Below, piece after piece: positions 48,041 to 60,782 of a DNA stretch of 64,000 nucleotides. Source of the DNA: Coriolopsis trogii. Taxonomy: Eukaryota > Basidiomycota > Agaricomycetes > Polyporales > Polyporaceae. The notes beneath the pieces were generated by a model that worked only from the letters and a program-made list of their open reading frames with translations, was not told the origin of the DNA and did no database searches. The position numbers were made by a program, and so were the translations under genes. Location: positions 2,728,001 through 2,792,000 of the forward strand of contig JAHYIO010000031.1 of assembly GCA_020543525.1 (NCBI GenBank), read 5' to 3'. Positions within the stretch are counted from its first letter, which is position 1. Each line of letters begins with the position of its first letter.

Positions 48041-48555
48041 TGGATGTCGTTGTACTAGTCGCTGTGGGTGTTACGCCTCCTCAAACGCACAGAGTTAGAT
48101 CAGCAGCGCACATCATAGATTGACGCAACGTTGGAGATCTCGAGGACAAGCTAACGAGCGAGCGGTACACTGTCTGATCAATGTGGTTCAAGTCTGAGAG
48201 CGGCGAGCGCCGGAGACCCGTCGGTGAATGTTTCCACGTGGGATGTGTCGGACAGCTTCGAAGCCCGCGCGGCGTACCCCACTTCTCCAGCTGGCTTCCT
48301 CTTTCACCGCTAACATCCAGCTTCACGGTCGCACAACAACTGCTGGGTTTCTGCGTCTCTCGCGCGCGCAGCTGCTGCAGTTGACGTCCATGGATCCGAG
48401 TTGCTGCCCATCCGAGACTGCTTCCAGGAATCATCGCAGCAACGACAACGCGAACGAGGGTCTCGAAGCCGTGCCATCGTACGCACATAGTCTGAACAAA
48501 AGAGCAAAAACAAATTGAAAACGAGGCTAGTTATGCAATTTCCGACGTCAAAGCA
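48041..48555. other. Intergenic downstream of the DJ-1/PfpI gene
   Basis: 515 bp, nothing recognised. Confidence 0.4.
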
Positions 48556-49155
48556 AGGAAGGTTGCGGATGTAGTAGAGAGCGAAAGTATCCAGGGTAAG
48601 TTATTGCAGTGCTGACCGACGCCACGCCATGCCACCCAGCACGCGTGAAGATTTACGAAAACCTAATAACATCCGTTGACGTTGAAAGGAGATCCAAATG
48701 AGTATAGGGCCAACATGGAAATAAGCGGGCTGACGGCGGCGATGTCCGGAGCAGCCTGTTTTGCCTGCGTGGCGAGATACGATGCCACAGAACGTGCACG
48801 TCGCCTGCGTAGCAACGGAAGATCTGTCCAGACCCATGTGGCAGGTAGGACTGGGATGACGGAGGGAATGATCTGCCACATGCCAAAGAACGTTGAGGGG
48901 AAGGTGGCATTATGATGCACGGACGGACGGACGATCAGCACGCAGATAGATATACCCACCACCACGAAGCCCGAGGTCATGCATGGAAGGCATCCACAAT
49001 CAACGATAGGTTTTCACGTCGTATGACGAATGACGATCAGGATGTTCGTGCAGGCGCCGCGACGCCAGACCCGCCCGGTGTCAGAGACGACGGATGCCCC
49101 GAGTTGTTGACCGTCCCCGAGGAGAATGGCATCTGAGGAAGAGGAGGAAAGTGCT
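48556..49155 (+). repeat. Diverged direct repeat, copy 2
   Basis: Partner of 46060-46685, in the same orientation. Its right end (49037-49155) is the coding end of the membrane-protein gene; the rest is the 3' flank of that gene. Hence copy 2 is the source and copy 1 the derived copy. Confidence 0.7.
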
Positions 49156-50747
49156 GTGGAGGGGGAGGGAACTTGTTCGCCCAGTTCGGGGGAGACGTCA
49201 GGTCCGGATCCCGCCAGAGCTCGTGCGGGTACGCCCCTGAGACGGTCGACGACGTGTTCGCCCGGCGGGGACTTGGCAGCCACGAGCTCGCCCCAGGGGT
49301 TGTCGGGGTGTATGCGCCCGAGTAGGCCGAGGGTGGCTATATATTCAAATGGATTGTAGATGGTTGGTGCGTCAGTGATCGCATGAGAAGGGGGAAGTCG
49401 GGCGACGAGAAAGGCAAGTCACTGACCTGCCGAGTGCTCGCTTTGCTGTAGGTGCGACTGCTGCCCGTGAGCGGCGTTCGCGGGCTGCTCAGTGTGGGGG
49501 CCGTCGATGGGCTCATCGTGAAGTCCTCGCCGGTGCGAGAAATTACGATGACTTGGTCTGTGATGTTTTCAGAATTTGACCTTGACGTTATGATGGACGG
49601 CGGCTTCCTCGAAGTTCCTGATGCATCCGGAGTCTCGGGGGATGAGGGCAGACGGTCGTGACCTTGCCCGGTAGGTCGTGCGGTTGTAGGAGACGGCATT
49701 GACCCGTCGATTCGAAATGCCCGGTCGGGTGAGATACGCGAGACCTGTTTGGACTTGTAGCTGGGGCTCTTCTTGATGCTGTCCCCTTTGAACCACCCCA
49801 TCCACGCCGGCACGTGGACCTCTGGGAGTGTGACGCGCGGGAGTAGTGAGGAAGACGATGTCTCTTTGATGTGCGACGAGGAGTGCAAGTGACCGAGATC
49901 ATGCTCCTCTTCTACAGGAGACTGTACCCTGTCGACCATTACGAAGTCCTCGGAATATGGCATCGACGCGCGATTGACGTAAAGTCCCTGCATGTCGTCC
50001 TCAATCACGAAGTCGGTGTCGCGCTTGGTTGGTCTGAGTCGGGTTGATCCCATCGAGTACCTCAGTGTGCGCATCCACTTTTGCGTACGAGCGATGAAGC
50101 TGGCATCGTCAGGAAGAGGAGGAAGGCTGTGTTTGCTCAAGTAATGACCGCGTCTTGTCGAGTTGCGTTTCCAGTAAAACCAGAAGATGAGGAAGGCCAA
50201 GAGGGCCACGCCAGCTGCAACGGCAATGGGTACGGCTATCTGAGCGCCGCGGGACAGACCAGCGGGCGCATCTGGAGTATTTTTGGATTTAGTGACAGAC
50301 GTGAACAGGACCTCCGGATGTCCTTACCGGGCTGTGCGACCGCAGCGGGGACATTGAAGTCTTGGAGAGCCGTGAGTGGCTGATAGGCCCAATGGGGAAT
50401 GGCCTGGGAGTTGAAGTTGTCACTGGTTGGAGGCGCAAACTGCATGGGGCTTGGGCCGCATGTATGGTTGGTTGCCCAGCTTGTATATCGAGTATGCTCA
50501 TCGCCCATACATAGGGCACAAGCTGCATACATGTTGTACACCACAGTGTTACTGTTGAAGCTCAATCAACGCGCCGTCTTCGTTGTGAGTGAAGCATGAG
50601 ACGTACCAGGTGCAGTTGAGCGCTTGGGGTGTATCTGTGGGATGCTCAACTTTGCGGACCAACGAAGAACGTATGGAGCATACCGTTACATGCTTGCAGC
50701 AAGTAATCCCTGACTGTACATGGCGATTGTCCGAGCTTGTTGTAGAG
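49037..50747 (-). CDS. Single-pass membrane protein with Cys-rich ectodomain (5' exons unresolved)
   Basis: Exons that fit together: 50684-50747, 50607-50634, 50328-50551, 49427-50271, 49037-49336 (487 codons including stop). The ectodomain (KLGQSPCTVRDYLLQACN, LNCTCNTVVYNMYAACALCMG, YTSWATNHTCG) matches the cysteine pattern of a common basidiomycete receptor-like family. A membrane span follows (IAVPIAVAAGVALLAFLIFWFYW) with a basic KRNSTRRGHY stop-transfer, then a long Ser/Pro-rich cytoplasmic tail ending in a proline-rich segment (PPNWANKFPPPPQHFPPLP). The signal peptide exon(s) must lie between 50748 and about 51070 but I could not join them in frame. The 28-nt exon at 50607 is unusually small. 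Part of the 3' end was duplicated upstream. Confidence 0.7.
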
Positions 50748-52645
50748 CTGGTGACGATACGTCAGCCAAATGCAACAACTAGGATACAGGATGTGAAACG
50801 AGATGCGTAGAGCTTGCGAGAGGTCATCTGTATGCGCATGCGAAGGCAATCCACGGGAGGAGAGCGTACCGAGCGCATACAGTCGCTAGACGGCCTCGGT
50901 GGCTCGCCACTGACGGCAGCGAAGGTCCCGACCATATATGCGTGCCACTCGACGGCCTCGATCACATATTGCACTCTCTCGCTGGTCCCACCGCTGAGCC
51001 AAGGGATTCATCTTGTCTTCAACTGTCGCAGCGACGGCAAGCACGATGGAGGAGCCGTACAACGTCAAGACGCTCCCCTATCAGAATAGATGCCGCCGGA
51101 GTATGTGCATATGCATGTACATACTACGGGTGGAGGTGAGGAATCCGCCCATCTGCGTCTTGCGCGGGGGGACTCCGACAGTCTCTTCACGCTCCGTCAC
51201 CTCGCCGTCCAGGGCGCAACTCAAAAAGCCTATCTCAAGCCGCGCGACCATCATGCGCGACTCCCTGCACACCTCAGGGCACTTCTCTCCCCTCTTCTTC
51301 CTCTCTCGCCAATTACTGCTCTGCTGCTCACCTGGTTGAGACCATCACGACACTCGCCCTGCGTTCGAAAGTGACAAATCCAAATCCGGGGAGAGCGGGA
51401 GCGTCAGAGACATCAGAATCACACGAAGAAGCAGGAGCTAGGAGCGCACAATACGTTGGGCAGCGGCCAGACCAGCGAGGACGAGTTCGAACGGCAGCAG
51501 AGCGAGAGGGTGCATGGCGCATGTCCGACGGCAGCAGAGGTGGGCGGCGCGAGAGAGGGCGAGCTCTTCAGGCAGCTCGAGAGCGGTCGGCAGGCAGGCT
51601 TGACCGGGGAGACAAGGTTCGTCGAGAAGGCGTCTGGACGGCGTCGAAGAAGGCTTTGACGGCGTCGCACCCGACGCTCACGGCTCTTCGTATCGCACGG
51701 GACGGATGCTTGGGAGCCTAACTTAACCTGGTCCATGCCCCACGCTTGCAATTGGCCCTGGGCATTGTTCCGGGCGCGGTGCACGTCCATTTCATTCGCA
51801 CATCCCGTCCTGCCCAATCTCCAGCACCGCCAGCTCAATCACCGCATCCGGAGACGCCCCCATCTTGCTCCCAACATGTGTTCTTTCCCGTGTCGACACA
51901 GCACTCGTTTGCACTCGTCCCTTCGCGCACAGGCTTCGCCCTATCGGCCCTCTCGGACATGTGCATTGTATTTGCGCGCGTTAGAGGAGGGATCCGGCCT
52001 GCAGTCGATGTTCTTCCACAACATGTCGACCCCTCTTCCTCGCGCACGAATAGGAAAGCTGACTCGGTCAGTAGTCTACTGTCTACTTCCCCTTCATGAG
52101 AGCAGGCTCGATTGCGGATTCCTATGCAAACCCATAACCCATCCGCATGCACACCGACTTCCGTTCCTGATGGTGGCATGAGGCGGGACTACTCCAGGGT
52201 CCTCGTCACTGTTCCATCACTTCGTTCGTACCATCCTTCAACAACTTTCTGATCAATACCGGAGCGTTGCCATCATGACAGGAAGTCCTCGAGCAGACAT
52301 CGAGCATGCATCGCCATGTCCTCTGTCTCTTCCAACAGGTAAGACGCACAATCGTACGAATTGATCGCACATCGTGGCGGGAGCACGGGTAAGACAACCT
52401 CCGGCCGCGGGCCAACGGAAGGGAGAATCCCAGGATCGACTACAGCCTGGAAGCGCATTCCGCGTCCTCCGCCGCCACCCACGATGCCATTCGGAGGCTG
52501 AGGATCGGACAGTATGGCGCCCCATATCCTGGGCCGCCTTTGTTATATCACCGCGCTCGGTGTCTTCGAGTCTACCACTCACGGTTTGCGCCCCACAAGA
52601 CGTGTCTTGCTTTCGCGCTATGGTCACGCGTTCCCCAGAGTGCGT
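50748..52645. other. Gap holding unresolved 5' exons and two promoters
   Basis: 1.9 kb. The left ~320 bp should contain the missing first exons of the minus-strand membrane protein. A charged plus-strand frame near 51380-51660 (ending in a run of arginines) was seen but has no start or homology. Nothing else is supported. Confidence 0.4.
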
Positions 52646-54368
52646 ATGAGTACGGAAGAAGGACTTCACGCCAGGACTGAACTCCCTTTCTGCCTCAGAT
52701 ACCAGGTTGTCAGCTATGCAGTGGTTGCTGCTGCCGGTGAACACTTCCACGCTGCAGGCGCCGATACCCCTCGTACGCTGACATGCTTCTCGCAGCGCTT
52801 TTTTGGTATGACTGGCTTCTGACCATTCCGGACGAGGTACAGCGACTATGGCAACGTCCATTCACTGGTGCCAGCGTCATCTACATCCTCATCCGATATA
52901 CCTTTCTCGTCCAGCAAGCGTTCGTCCTGCTTGGAGGCTTGCCGCTGACCTCTAGTGGAATGGTAATACCCTAGCCCAGAGTCAGAGGTCATTGAACTGA
53001 CAGACACTGCGCTGCTCAAGGCGTGTTTCGCGATACTTCAGACGAGCGGCGTGCTCTTGGTTTCTAGCAACATTGCGTCTTCTGGTAAGGCCAACCTCCT
53101 CTGTGCATGACTGCATCGCCCTCTGACATTCTGAACCGTAGTACTCATCATTCTCCGCGTCTACGCGGTGTGCGCCAGAAACTGGAGGCCGCTTCTCCTC
53201 ATTGTTCCCATAGCACTGACTCACCCAGTGCTCGGCATCATGGTGAGCACTCACGACCATGAAGATAGGGGAGAATTGTCAAACAGTCGCGCACTCTACG
53301 TCAGTTCGATCTGCAGCTAGATCCGTACTGGTTCCGACATGGCTTCAAGCCATCGCCCGGATGCAAGCCAATCGTTTCTGGGAGCGGTGTAGGGCAAGGA
53401 GAGACCCTGAATACGTATGTTATTCTCGTCCGACTTATGGCTCAACACAACGTTGACTTAGCGTACGCCTCCTCAGATGTGAGCGTGATATACATCCAGC
53501 TACGACTCGAGTGCCTGACGGCCGCGCGTCACACTCTCTCCAGTTTATTACATCCGGCTCTTGATCACCATGGTGGCGAACGCGCTGCTTGTCGCAATTA
53601 CATGGTACAAGACTCTTGGGCTTAAACGAGCGTTCGCGCAGACTGGGGTGCGTGCGCCGCTGACTACGATGATGGTCCGCGATGGTACGTCATCGAGATT
53701 GCTTGCATGTCACTATGCTTATTCACACGAACGAATAATGTAGGGGCTGTGTACTTCTTGTGAGCGAATCCTCATTGCCGTGATATGCGGTCGTTGACTC
53801 GTACGTCTACAGGCTCTTGATCGCCAACGCAGCGGTGAATGTACCTTCGATGGCGCAGACGTGGGTGAGTCTCCTTCTTAGTAGTTGTTCCAGCCACATG
53901 AACGCAACTACCAACTTTCCCACTGTTAGAACTCACGCACAGTACGTACTCTCGGCGTACACAGTTCAAGGTCAATTCACTGAAAAGTAGCGCTTCATCA
54001 TATACCTTCAGTACCTCATCTTCTCACAAGCGTGGACCTACTTCTATCCGGTGTACGCCTCCACCCTAAGTTCTCTGGATAGAGCAGCCCTCTGACGTCT
54101 AGGTCCATTCTTTGTTAGGTTCAACGTCATTGTTCTCTCCCGATTCGTTCTCGCGCTGCGTGGGATATACTTCAACAGCTCGGCGTCGCAGGACTTGGAC
54201 GACATCTCGAGCGTTCGATTCCAAGGATCGAGGATCCTCGGGAATCTCGGTGCTACTGTCGATCCGGATGTTCCAGACGGCTCAGCCGAGGACGAGGCGG
54301 GTGCTGAAGAACCTGAGTACTCGACTGACCCGTTCGGGGAAGGTATGCGGGAAGCTGTACAGGAGTAG
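52646..54368 (+). CDS. DUF6533-type seven-span membrane protein
   Basis: Exons with good phase: 52646-52736, 52796-52954, 53004-53084, 53142-53242, 53317-53414, 53462-53478, 53544-53684, 53744-53759, 53813-53864, then about 53990-54052 and about 54112-54368. The signature is ALFWYDWLLTIPDEVQRLW followed by hydrophobic helices (IYILIRYTFLVQQAFVLLG, VLIILRVYAVCARNW, YYIRLLITMVANALLVAITW, AVYFLLLIANAAV, FFVRFNVIVLSRFVLAL) and an acidic cytoplasmic tail. DUF6533 proteins are abundant in agaricomycetes and of unknown function. The final two junctions are uncertain. Two exons are only 17 and 16 nt long. Confidence 0.75.
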
Positions 54369-55489
54369 TCCTGGGCTGGACTCTGCGAAGAAAGTCCTGG
54401 GTAACATTGCGTCCTGACTGATAGGTGGAGAGAAGGAATCTCGCAGAATATAATTGTTGCCATTGCGTGCTCTGCCGGAGCTTCGGCGACGGGAGGAAGA
54501 CCACGATTCAGTGATGGTCGCCGCCATGGAGTGGCTGGATAGGGCTGCTCCCTCTACTTTGTCTCATCACTGCTAGGACCTCAATCGCTGTGAACAAGAG
54601 GCAACGCAAGCCCTACTCAGAACAAGGCGAGACTCACTGTCAAATTCCTCTACAGCACCAATCTAAACTCAAAGTTCGTACAGCGCAAGTATCGAGTCCG
54701 CCTTCGGTCATTCAAGTTCCTCACGTTTACAACACACTTGGGTGGTCTCCCTTCTGGCAACAGTGTGGAGAGGTATTCGGACACCCTCCATTGATTGCCA
54801 TTTGCCCACACAGTGGGGAAATAACCCAAGTGAACTTATACTGTCCGTCTTTACTTGTACGACTGGCATGACGCGCCGGTGTGTCAACTGGCACACCATG
54901 TGGTCATCCAATCCTGTGCCGTCCGGGAATTCTCCAGCTTCTTGCAATCCCCACATGTACCTCACGAGTCTCTCCTCATCTCACAGCATACGGACACGCT
55001 GACCACATCTAAGTTCAGATCGCATTGCCTTCGGTGAGCCGTATGCTCATACAGCAACGAATATCAGACTGACGAGAAGGCATTCGGGCGCCGTGGCGGA
55101 TCTCCCCACGGTACCACAGACAGTGCAAGGAATCCGCGTTCTCTACATAACCTTGTTTGCACCGATGAACCCTGCATCGCCTTTGCTATTGTACTCCTTT
55201 GTCCGCATAGAGACTGGAGGGACTTGCATGCCGGTATGACATGTTTCCTACGTTCATGGGGTCCAATGCGTGCTTCCAAACCCTAATAGGCCACGATACT
55301 TGAAGAAGGAGATCAACCGGTCTCGTACCGCAATCCTCCCTCCTCGGTGACCTAGCTGTTCCCCTCTGACGACGTCAAGACACCCCTTCACATCCCCCAC
55401 ACTACACCAAGGTGACCACAGTAATCAGGTATTCCCTCGTCATCACATCCTTGCGTCGTATTCTCAACAGTGAAACCCAGCCCGTCCAT
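54369..55489. other. Intergenic upstream of HET gene 4
   Basis: 1.1 kb, no gene supported. Short ORFs on both strands overlap and show no domain. Confidence 0.4.
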
Positions 55490-58400
55490 ATGCGCCTTCT
55501 CAATACTGCGACAGGGCAGTTCCGCACATTCACCGACCCACGCCGAGTCCGGTATGCTATCCTCTCCCATGTCTGGACGAAGCCCGAAGATCTTGGTTCG
55601 TTCCCACCAGAACAGACGTACGCGGATATCTTGAAAATCCAGCAGAACGCCCCTCCCGCCCTGAATGGGCTGGAGGCCATCGTTCTTTCGGAGCTCTCGG
55701 CCAAGATCCAGGAGGCGTGCAAGATCGCTCGGACGCACGGCTTCGAGTGGATATGGATCGACACCTGCTGTATAGATCAGACGTCTAGCGCGGAGGTGTC
55801 GGAGTCAATCAACTCGATGTACGAGTTCTACAGCTGCTCGAAGGTGTGTTATGCCTATCTACACGACGTCGCTGGTGGAGAGGCGCCGCAGGGGGCGCTG
55901 TCCAAGTTTCGCCGCAGTCTGTGGTTCAAGCGCGGGTGGACGCTCCAGGAGCTCATAGGGCCACAGAAGGTCTTGTTCTTGTCGAAGGAGTGGGAAATCA
56001 TTGGGACGAAGAACAGCCTGGCCGAAGTGATCAAGGAGGAGACGAATATCGACACCGCGGTCCTCAAGCGTCAGATTCTCCCTTCTCAGGTGTCCGTCGC
56101 CGAGCGCATGGGATGGGCCGCTCATCGCATCACCTTGAAGGAAGAGGATCGAGCGTACTGTCTCATCGGACTCTTTGGCGTTCACCTCATGCCAATCTAT
56201 GGGGAAGGGAAGAATGCGTTCATCCGCCTCCAGATGGCGATCTTGCAGCTGGATACCGATCAAAGCATCTTCGCGTGGGGGAAATCCGCTCCTTTCTCCA
56301 TCGCTCATCAGTCTCCTAGTGACGACACCTCTGCTGCCACGCTCAGCTCCTCCGACGTCTACCTCCTAGCCCCTTCCCCTAGCAGCTTCATTGAGCGCCC
56401 TTCGAAGATTACACCCATGTCGCCAGAACAACTCTCCAAGCGACTAGGCGGTTTACACGTTGGGTATCCTCGCTACTCTGTCACATCCTCGGGAATACGC
56501 ACCAAGTTTCCCATCATCCAATATACGCGTTCCGACAATGTCTGCCGTTGGCTAGCCATCCTTTCCTGCGTGGATCAGAACGACAACCTCATTGCCCTCG
56601 TCCTCCATCCAGCGTCTGCCAGGGAGCATGCCTCCGACTCTGAGGTGCGGAGTTGCAATAGCGTCTCTGTCTCAGACAGAGCATTGCTCGTCGGCGCACC
56701 TGCTCCAAGAAGCCCCGATGCATTTTCACGATCGCCCACGGACTCTGGCCTATACCGACTTGTATCGCTCACGAGGCAAGACGTTGATGCACTTCGCGCA
56801 GAGGACCAGCCCAGGGCCGATGTCAAGGTGCACGTCAAGCATTGTGCTCTCGGTGCGGATATATCGCTTCATAGACAAGAAGGCGACCATATGCATATGG
56901 CGTTGTCATACGATCTCAATATACATCCGTTCACTGTGAAGCTATCCCCATGGTCCAGTGACATCTTGACCAAACAGCACGGGTACCTCGTGCCCGTGGA
57001 TGGCTTCACTGCACCAGGTGCCGAACGCTCCTCCCTTCTCGAGCTCCGGAAGGGGCCGGACACGATCGTCGTGTCCTTCGGCTACTGTATATGCGAGTCG
57101 GGGAGGACCAGGAAAGCGTTCCGTGTCGAAGTCCAGCCGAAGGCTCCCTTGCCAGGCCCGAAGTTGCAGTGCGACAAGGAACATATCGAAGCATGGTCCT
57201 ACAGTGATGGAATTGCGTCTTCCACATACAATCTCAAGCATACGAGTACTGGTCGACTACGTCAACTCCATCTGTCGCTCACGTCGGCTGATGGACCCGG
57301 CTCCGATGCCGACTCCCGACAAGCCCGCCACTCGTCTCGACAGTTCCTGCTTGACATCGAACTTATTGTTTCTCCTCCCCCTGGTCTAGACTGGCCCTCG
57401 TCCTCCTCCACCTCACCGACAGCCGTCAATCATACAGACGGCATGGTAACGCATCTCACCCCCAGCGCTCAGAGTGGTAGCTCATTTGCCAGCCAGTTCC
57501 CCACTAGAGGAGCCGCTGGAGACAGAGGAGCGTTGACTGAAGGGTATGCTCAGCCCAGCAACGCACAACCTCCCATGCTAGCTGGGACTGGTAGATTCAT
57601 TCGTCTGCCTGACACGAGGGAGAGCAATGAATATCCGAGCGCTGCCCACGGAGGTGAGTGCATGCGCATTACAGAATCATGCATGACGCTATAAACTCAC
57701 TGATGTCTCGGATGTTCTTGCAGTCAAAGAAAAGCATCTTACAGTGCCGAGACCCAACCAAAGCTATGCTGGCGTGGGGCAGAAGTGAGCATCGTCATAA
57801 GTCTACAGTGCCAACTTATGACCATCGCTTCCGTTCAGTCACCCAACAAGGGCCGGTACCTCCCCCGAAACCGGACAACATGGCAGGGCATTAGCGCATA
57901 CCAGGGAGAGTCCAACAAGACAACGCACAAGTCACGGGGTGGCCAATTATCCTCTGAACGCACCCCGACGACACAATGACGCTACTAGGATACCTCTCAT
58001 GGATCGCCCTCATCATCGTGCCACTGCTGGCCAGCCGCGTTCCAGAGCTTACGCCGATATCAAGGAAGACCTAATTCAACCTAGTGCCGAGGCACCTTAC
58101 TACGCCACAGTAACCCGGCCGACGTCGTCGGACGATGGATACCCATACCAAGGCGACTCTTTCCCCGAGCTCTACCGATCTCAGAGCCCAGCCCCACTCA
58201 GTGAGTGTGGGGGCGACCACCACGGCTCGGAACACTCTTATGGGTATGAACAAGTTGCTTCGGCGGCAGTCTCGGACCCACGTCAGCATGCTCACACTGC
58301 CGCCCCTAGATGTGACCAGTGCTATGGTCAAGCGTCTGGTCTGCCTAGACACTGTCAGAACCAGGGGCAACAGCGATCGCAGTATCCGTACCAAACGGTA

Positions 58401-58763
58401 AACCAGACATACCCCACCCCACATACTCACGTCGTGCGCAAAACCCATCGCGATCTACCGCAACTACAAATGATACCAGCAGGTGTCCATGCTCATCTGT
58501 CCTACCCTGTAGGCTCTCGACAGCCAGACGGCGCTGCAGCTCAATCTGACCGTTATCGACGCGAGCCTCGTACCCCCGGTCAGCCCGGCCTTGGCGAAGC
58601 TCACGCGGGTTACACAACGGACGACTGTGATGCATCTGTACACGCTGTACGCCCACTCGTTGCGGACAATGAGGTCGTCGCTTCAGTTTCCCAGAAAGCT
58701 TCGAGCCTGAAAGGAAAGAAAAAGAAGGGCTGGCTGAGAAGAATAATACCGCGGTGGAGGTAG
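55490..58763 (+). CDS. HET-domain protein 4 (with disordered stalk and cationic tail)
   Basis: Three exons (55490-57653, 57724-57784, 57839-58763) give 1,049 residues in frame. HET blocks: RYAILSHVWTKPED (about 22), IWIDTCCIDQTSSAEVSESINSM-like (about 88), RGWTLQELIGPQKVLFLSKEW (about 147). The conserved middle region (YSVTSSGIRTKFPIIQYTRSDNV; LLDIELIVSPPPG) ends near residue 630. About 400 low-complexity residues follow, rich in His, Gln, Pro, Tyr and Arg. The C terminus is KGKKKKGWLRRIIPRWR. Intron phases (1, 2) equal those of HET gene 2, and the two are the closest pair. The start giving MRLLNTATGQF was chosen by comparison with paralogs. Probable incompatibility/cell-death regulator. Confidence 0.9.
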
Positions 58764-59155
58764 AGTGACAGGATGGTGCTCCACTCTGACGATCTTCCCC
58801 AGGTAAAGTAGGAGTGTTCTCAGATTCACAGACGTAATCCATGTATGTAGGTAACTGGGTGGGCGACAACATGATAGACAGTAGACGGTGTATTGGATCG
58901 CACGTCGGGTTCTAGCCGATACAAGGCGCTCACAGGGGTCAAGATTGCGTACCTAAACCACAGACCACATTTTCAAAGTCCAATTTGTCTCAGATTCCTC
59001 CCGATGTGCAATCATATTACATGTACATTCATTCGTCAATACAGTATCATATCTCATCGTCATAGCTTTCCCTGCGAAGTCATCCGTCAAAGACTACCTC
59101 TTGGCTCGGTCTTTTTCCATATTGTCATCTTTGTACCACACCCATGGGCTTTCCG
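58764..59155. other. Intergenic between convergent genes
   Basis: 392 bp between stop codons; no feature seen. Confidence 0.4.
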
Positions 59156-60146
59156 TCAGCTCTGAGAAAAGGTCTGGTGCAACATGGCCTCACGGAAGCC
59201 ACCAGCCGAGTTAGCTGACGTAGAAGCCCCGGCGGAAATGGCTGGCTGGCTGCCATGCGTGGAGGTATGCATGTACCTAGGGATGGCGCCAGGCGGCACG
59301 ACATTGTGAGTGTAGGGCGGCATTGGCCCTTGTGTCGCAAGTGTACCCTGGTCGCGAGGTTTCCAACCTGGCATAGCTGCGAATACGTCGTCGTGCATGT
59401 GGCGTAGGCAAAGCGGGACCAGCGTCTCGAGGGGGAAAGTTGTATGATCCTGGATACGAAGCGGTGCGTATCCGTTGATGAATGTTGCTTGAGGAGCCAT
59501 CTGGTATAGTAAAATATTGGATTGTGAGTAAGACTATGATCAACCAAAATTGCGTGAAGTATAAACCTTACCTTCAAGAACTTCTCAAATGCTCGAGCGA
59601 CTTCGACGGCTAGCTCACCGTGACAGCTTACGCCACCGGCCCCTTTCTCCGACAAGTAGACTTTGTGCGTGAAGTCCAAGTGCTTATAACCAGACCACTT
59701 GTGATACGTCGTGTGAGTACCGATAGCAATAGAAGGTGAGAACGACGGCTCACAAGAATCTTGATCCGTATGTGCTGGTGAAGGATCTCAAGGATCCGCT
59801 GATCGTCAAACGAGGGCATTGTGGTCCGCAAACGCTCCTCCGAACTTTCGAGCAGTTCCTTCATGGACACTCCAGACCGGCTATCCTGAAAGAAGATGAT
59901 GTCTCCGAATCCCGGAGTCGTTGATGCTCCTTCCAGTTTCGCACGTTTCGGTTGACGAACGAGGATATGTTGCGGAGGAGATAGAAGACCATCTTGTGGG
60001 CGGTGTGGGAGGACGTGTTGCGGGCGAGGTGGGAGGGTGTGCTGTGGGTGAGGGAGGGGATGTTGGGGAACAGGTAAGATTCGCCGGCGAGCTCCCGCAG
60101 CCTGACCGGTTGCGTTAACTACATCTTGATTCGGTGGGTTAGACAT
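59156..60146 (-). CDS. Hypothetical protein with N-terminal Pro-Gln-His repeats, 287 aa
   Basis: Not recognised. Three exons (59754-60146, 59572-59697, 59156-59500) give 287 residues in frame. Residues about 24-64 carry five imperfect repeats of the form PQH-x-LP (PQHPLPH, PQHTLPP, PQHVLPH, PQDGLLS, PQHILV). The middle part looks globular (GFGDIIFFQDSRSGVSMKELL, FDDQRILEILHQHIRIKIL, FTHKVYLSEKGAGG, LAVEVARAFEKFLK) and the C terminus is Ala/Ser/Gly-rich. No signal or membrane segment. It could be an F-box-like or adaptor protein, but there is no firm motif. Confidence 0.6.
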
Positions 60147-60782
60147 GATCGCGGGTTGGAGAGGGGGATACTGGTCTTGCGGGACTATGCCCCTCATTTA
60201 TAGGCAGCAGAGCGGACCTACCTGCTGCTGTCGCTTCAGACGCAGAGAGCAAAGCTTGCAGACAAAGCGTGTAGCAAGGAACATGACGGGCTCCGTCAGG
60301 ACGTTGTGGAGCAGTAGCTTTTACACCTTACGCCAAGGCTCGACACACAAACGGTGAGCACTCGACCTGGCAGCGTCAAAGAGAGGCCTATTGACTAGCA
60401 GCCAATGCCATCCACTTACGCCATCTGCGGACAAGAGTGACATGAGTGTGCGATAAAGCACAATAGGTTTCGTCCGTGTCTTCGACTCACAATTGTATTC
60501 GCCGCTCTGTCCTTGTCTTAACCAGCACATCACATGTCCTGAGGAGAGACACAGAGAGCAGATGCAGTCAGCGAGCCTTGTCATTGTCCTCGAATCGACA
60601 CACATTGCGCATGCAAATCGAGAGGCCACCTTACATGTAGTCGGTACACGTGAAAGATGATGTTCAGAATCAAGAGGCTCGTCGGAGATCTGAAGAGGGA
60701 TCTGTGCATTCACCCGAAGCGCCGGCGGTAGTGCGTGCAGTGCCGCAGAGATTGAGATGCATCTCCACTCTCACCGACCGCG
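60147..60782. other. Intergenic between divergent genes
   Basis: 636 bp. A cysteine-rich minus-strand ORF (60321-60713) has no coherent zinc-binding pattern and is not called. Presumed shared promoter. Confidence 0.4.

Noticed and set aside
51380..51660. Charged plus-strand frame ending in five arginines
   Set aside because: No start codon, no similarity, and overlapping frames on both strands are equally open.
60321..60713. Cysteine-rich minus-strand ORF
   Set aside because: Cysteine spacing does not fit a zinc-finger pattern and no conserved segment is seen.
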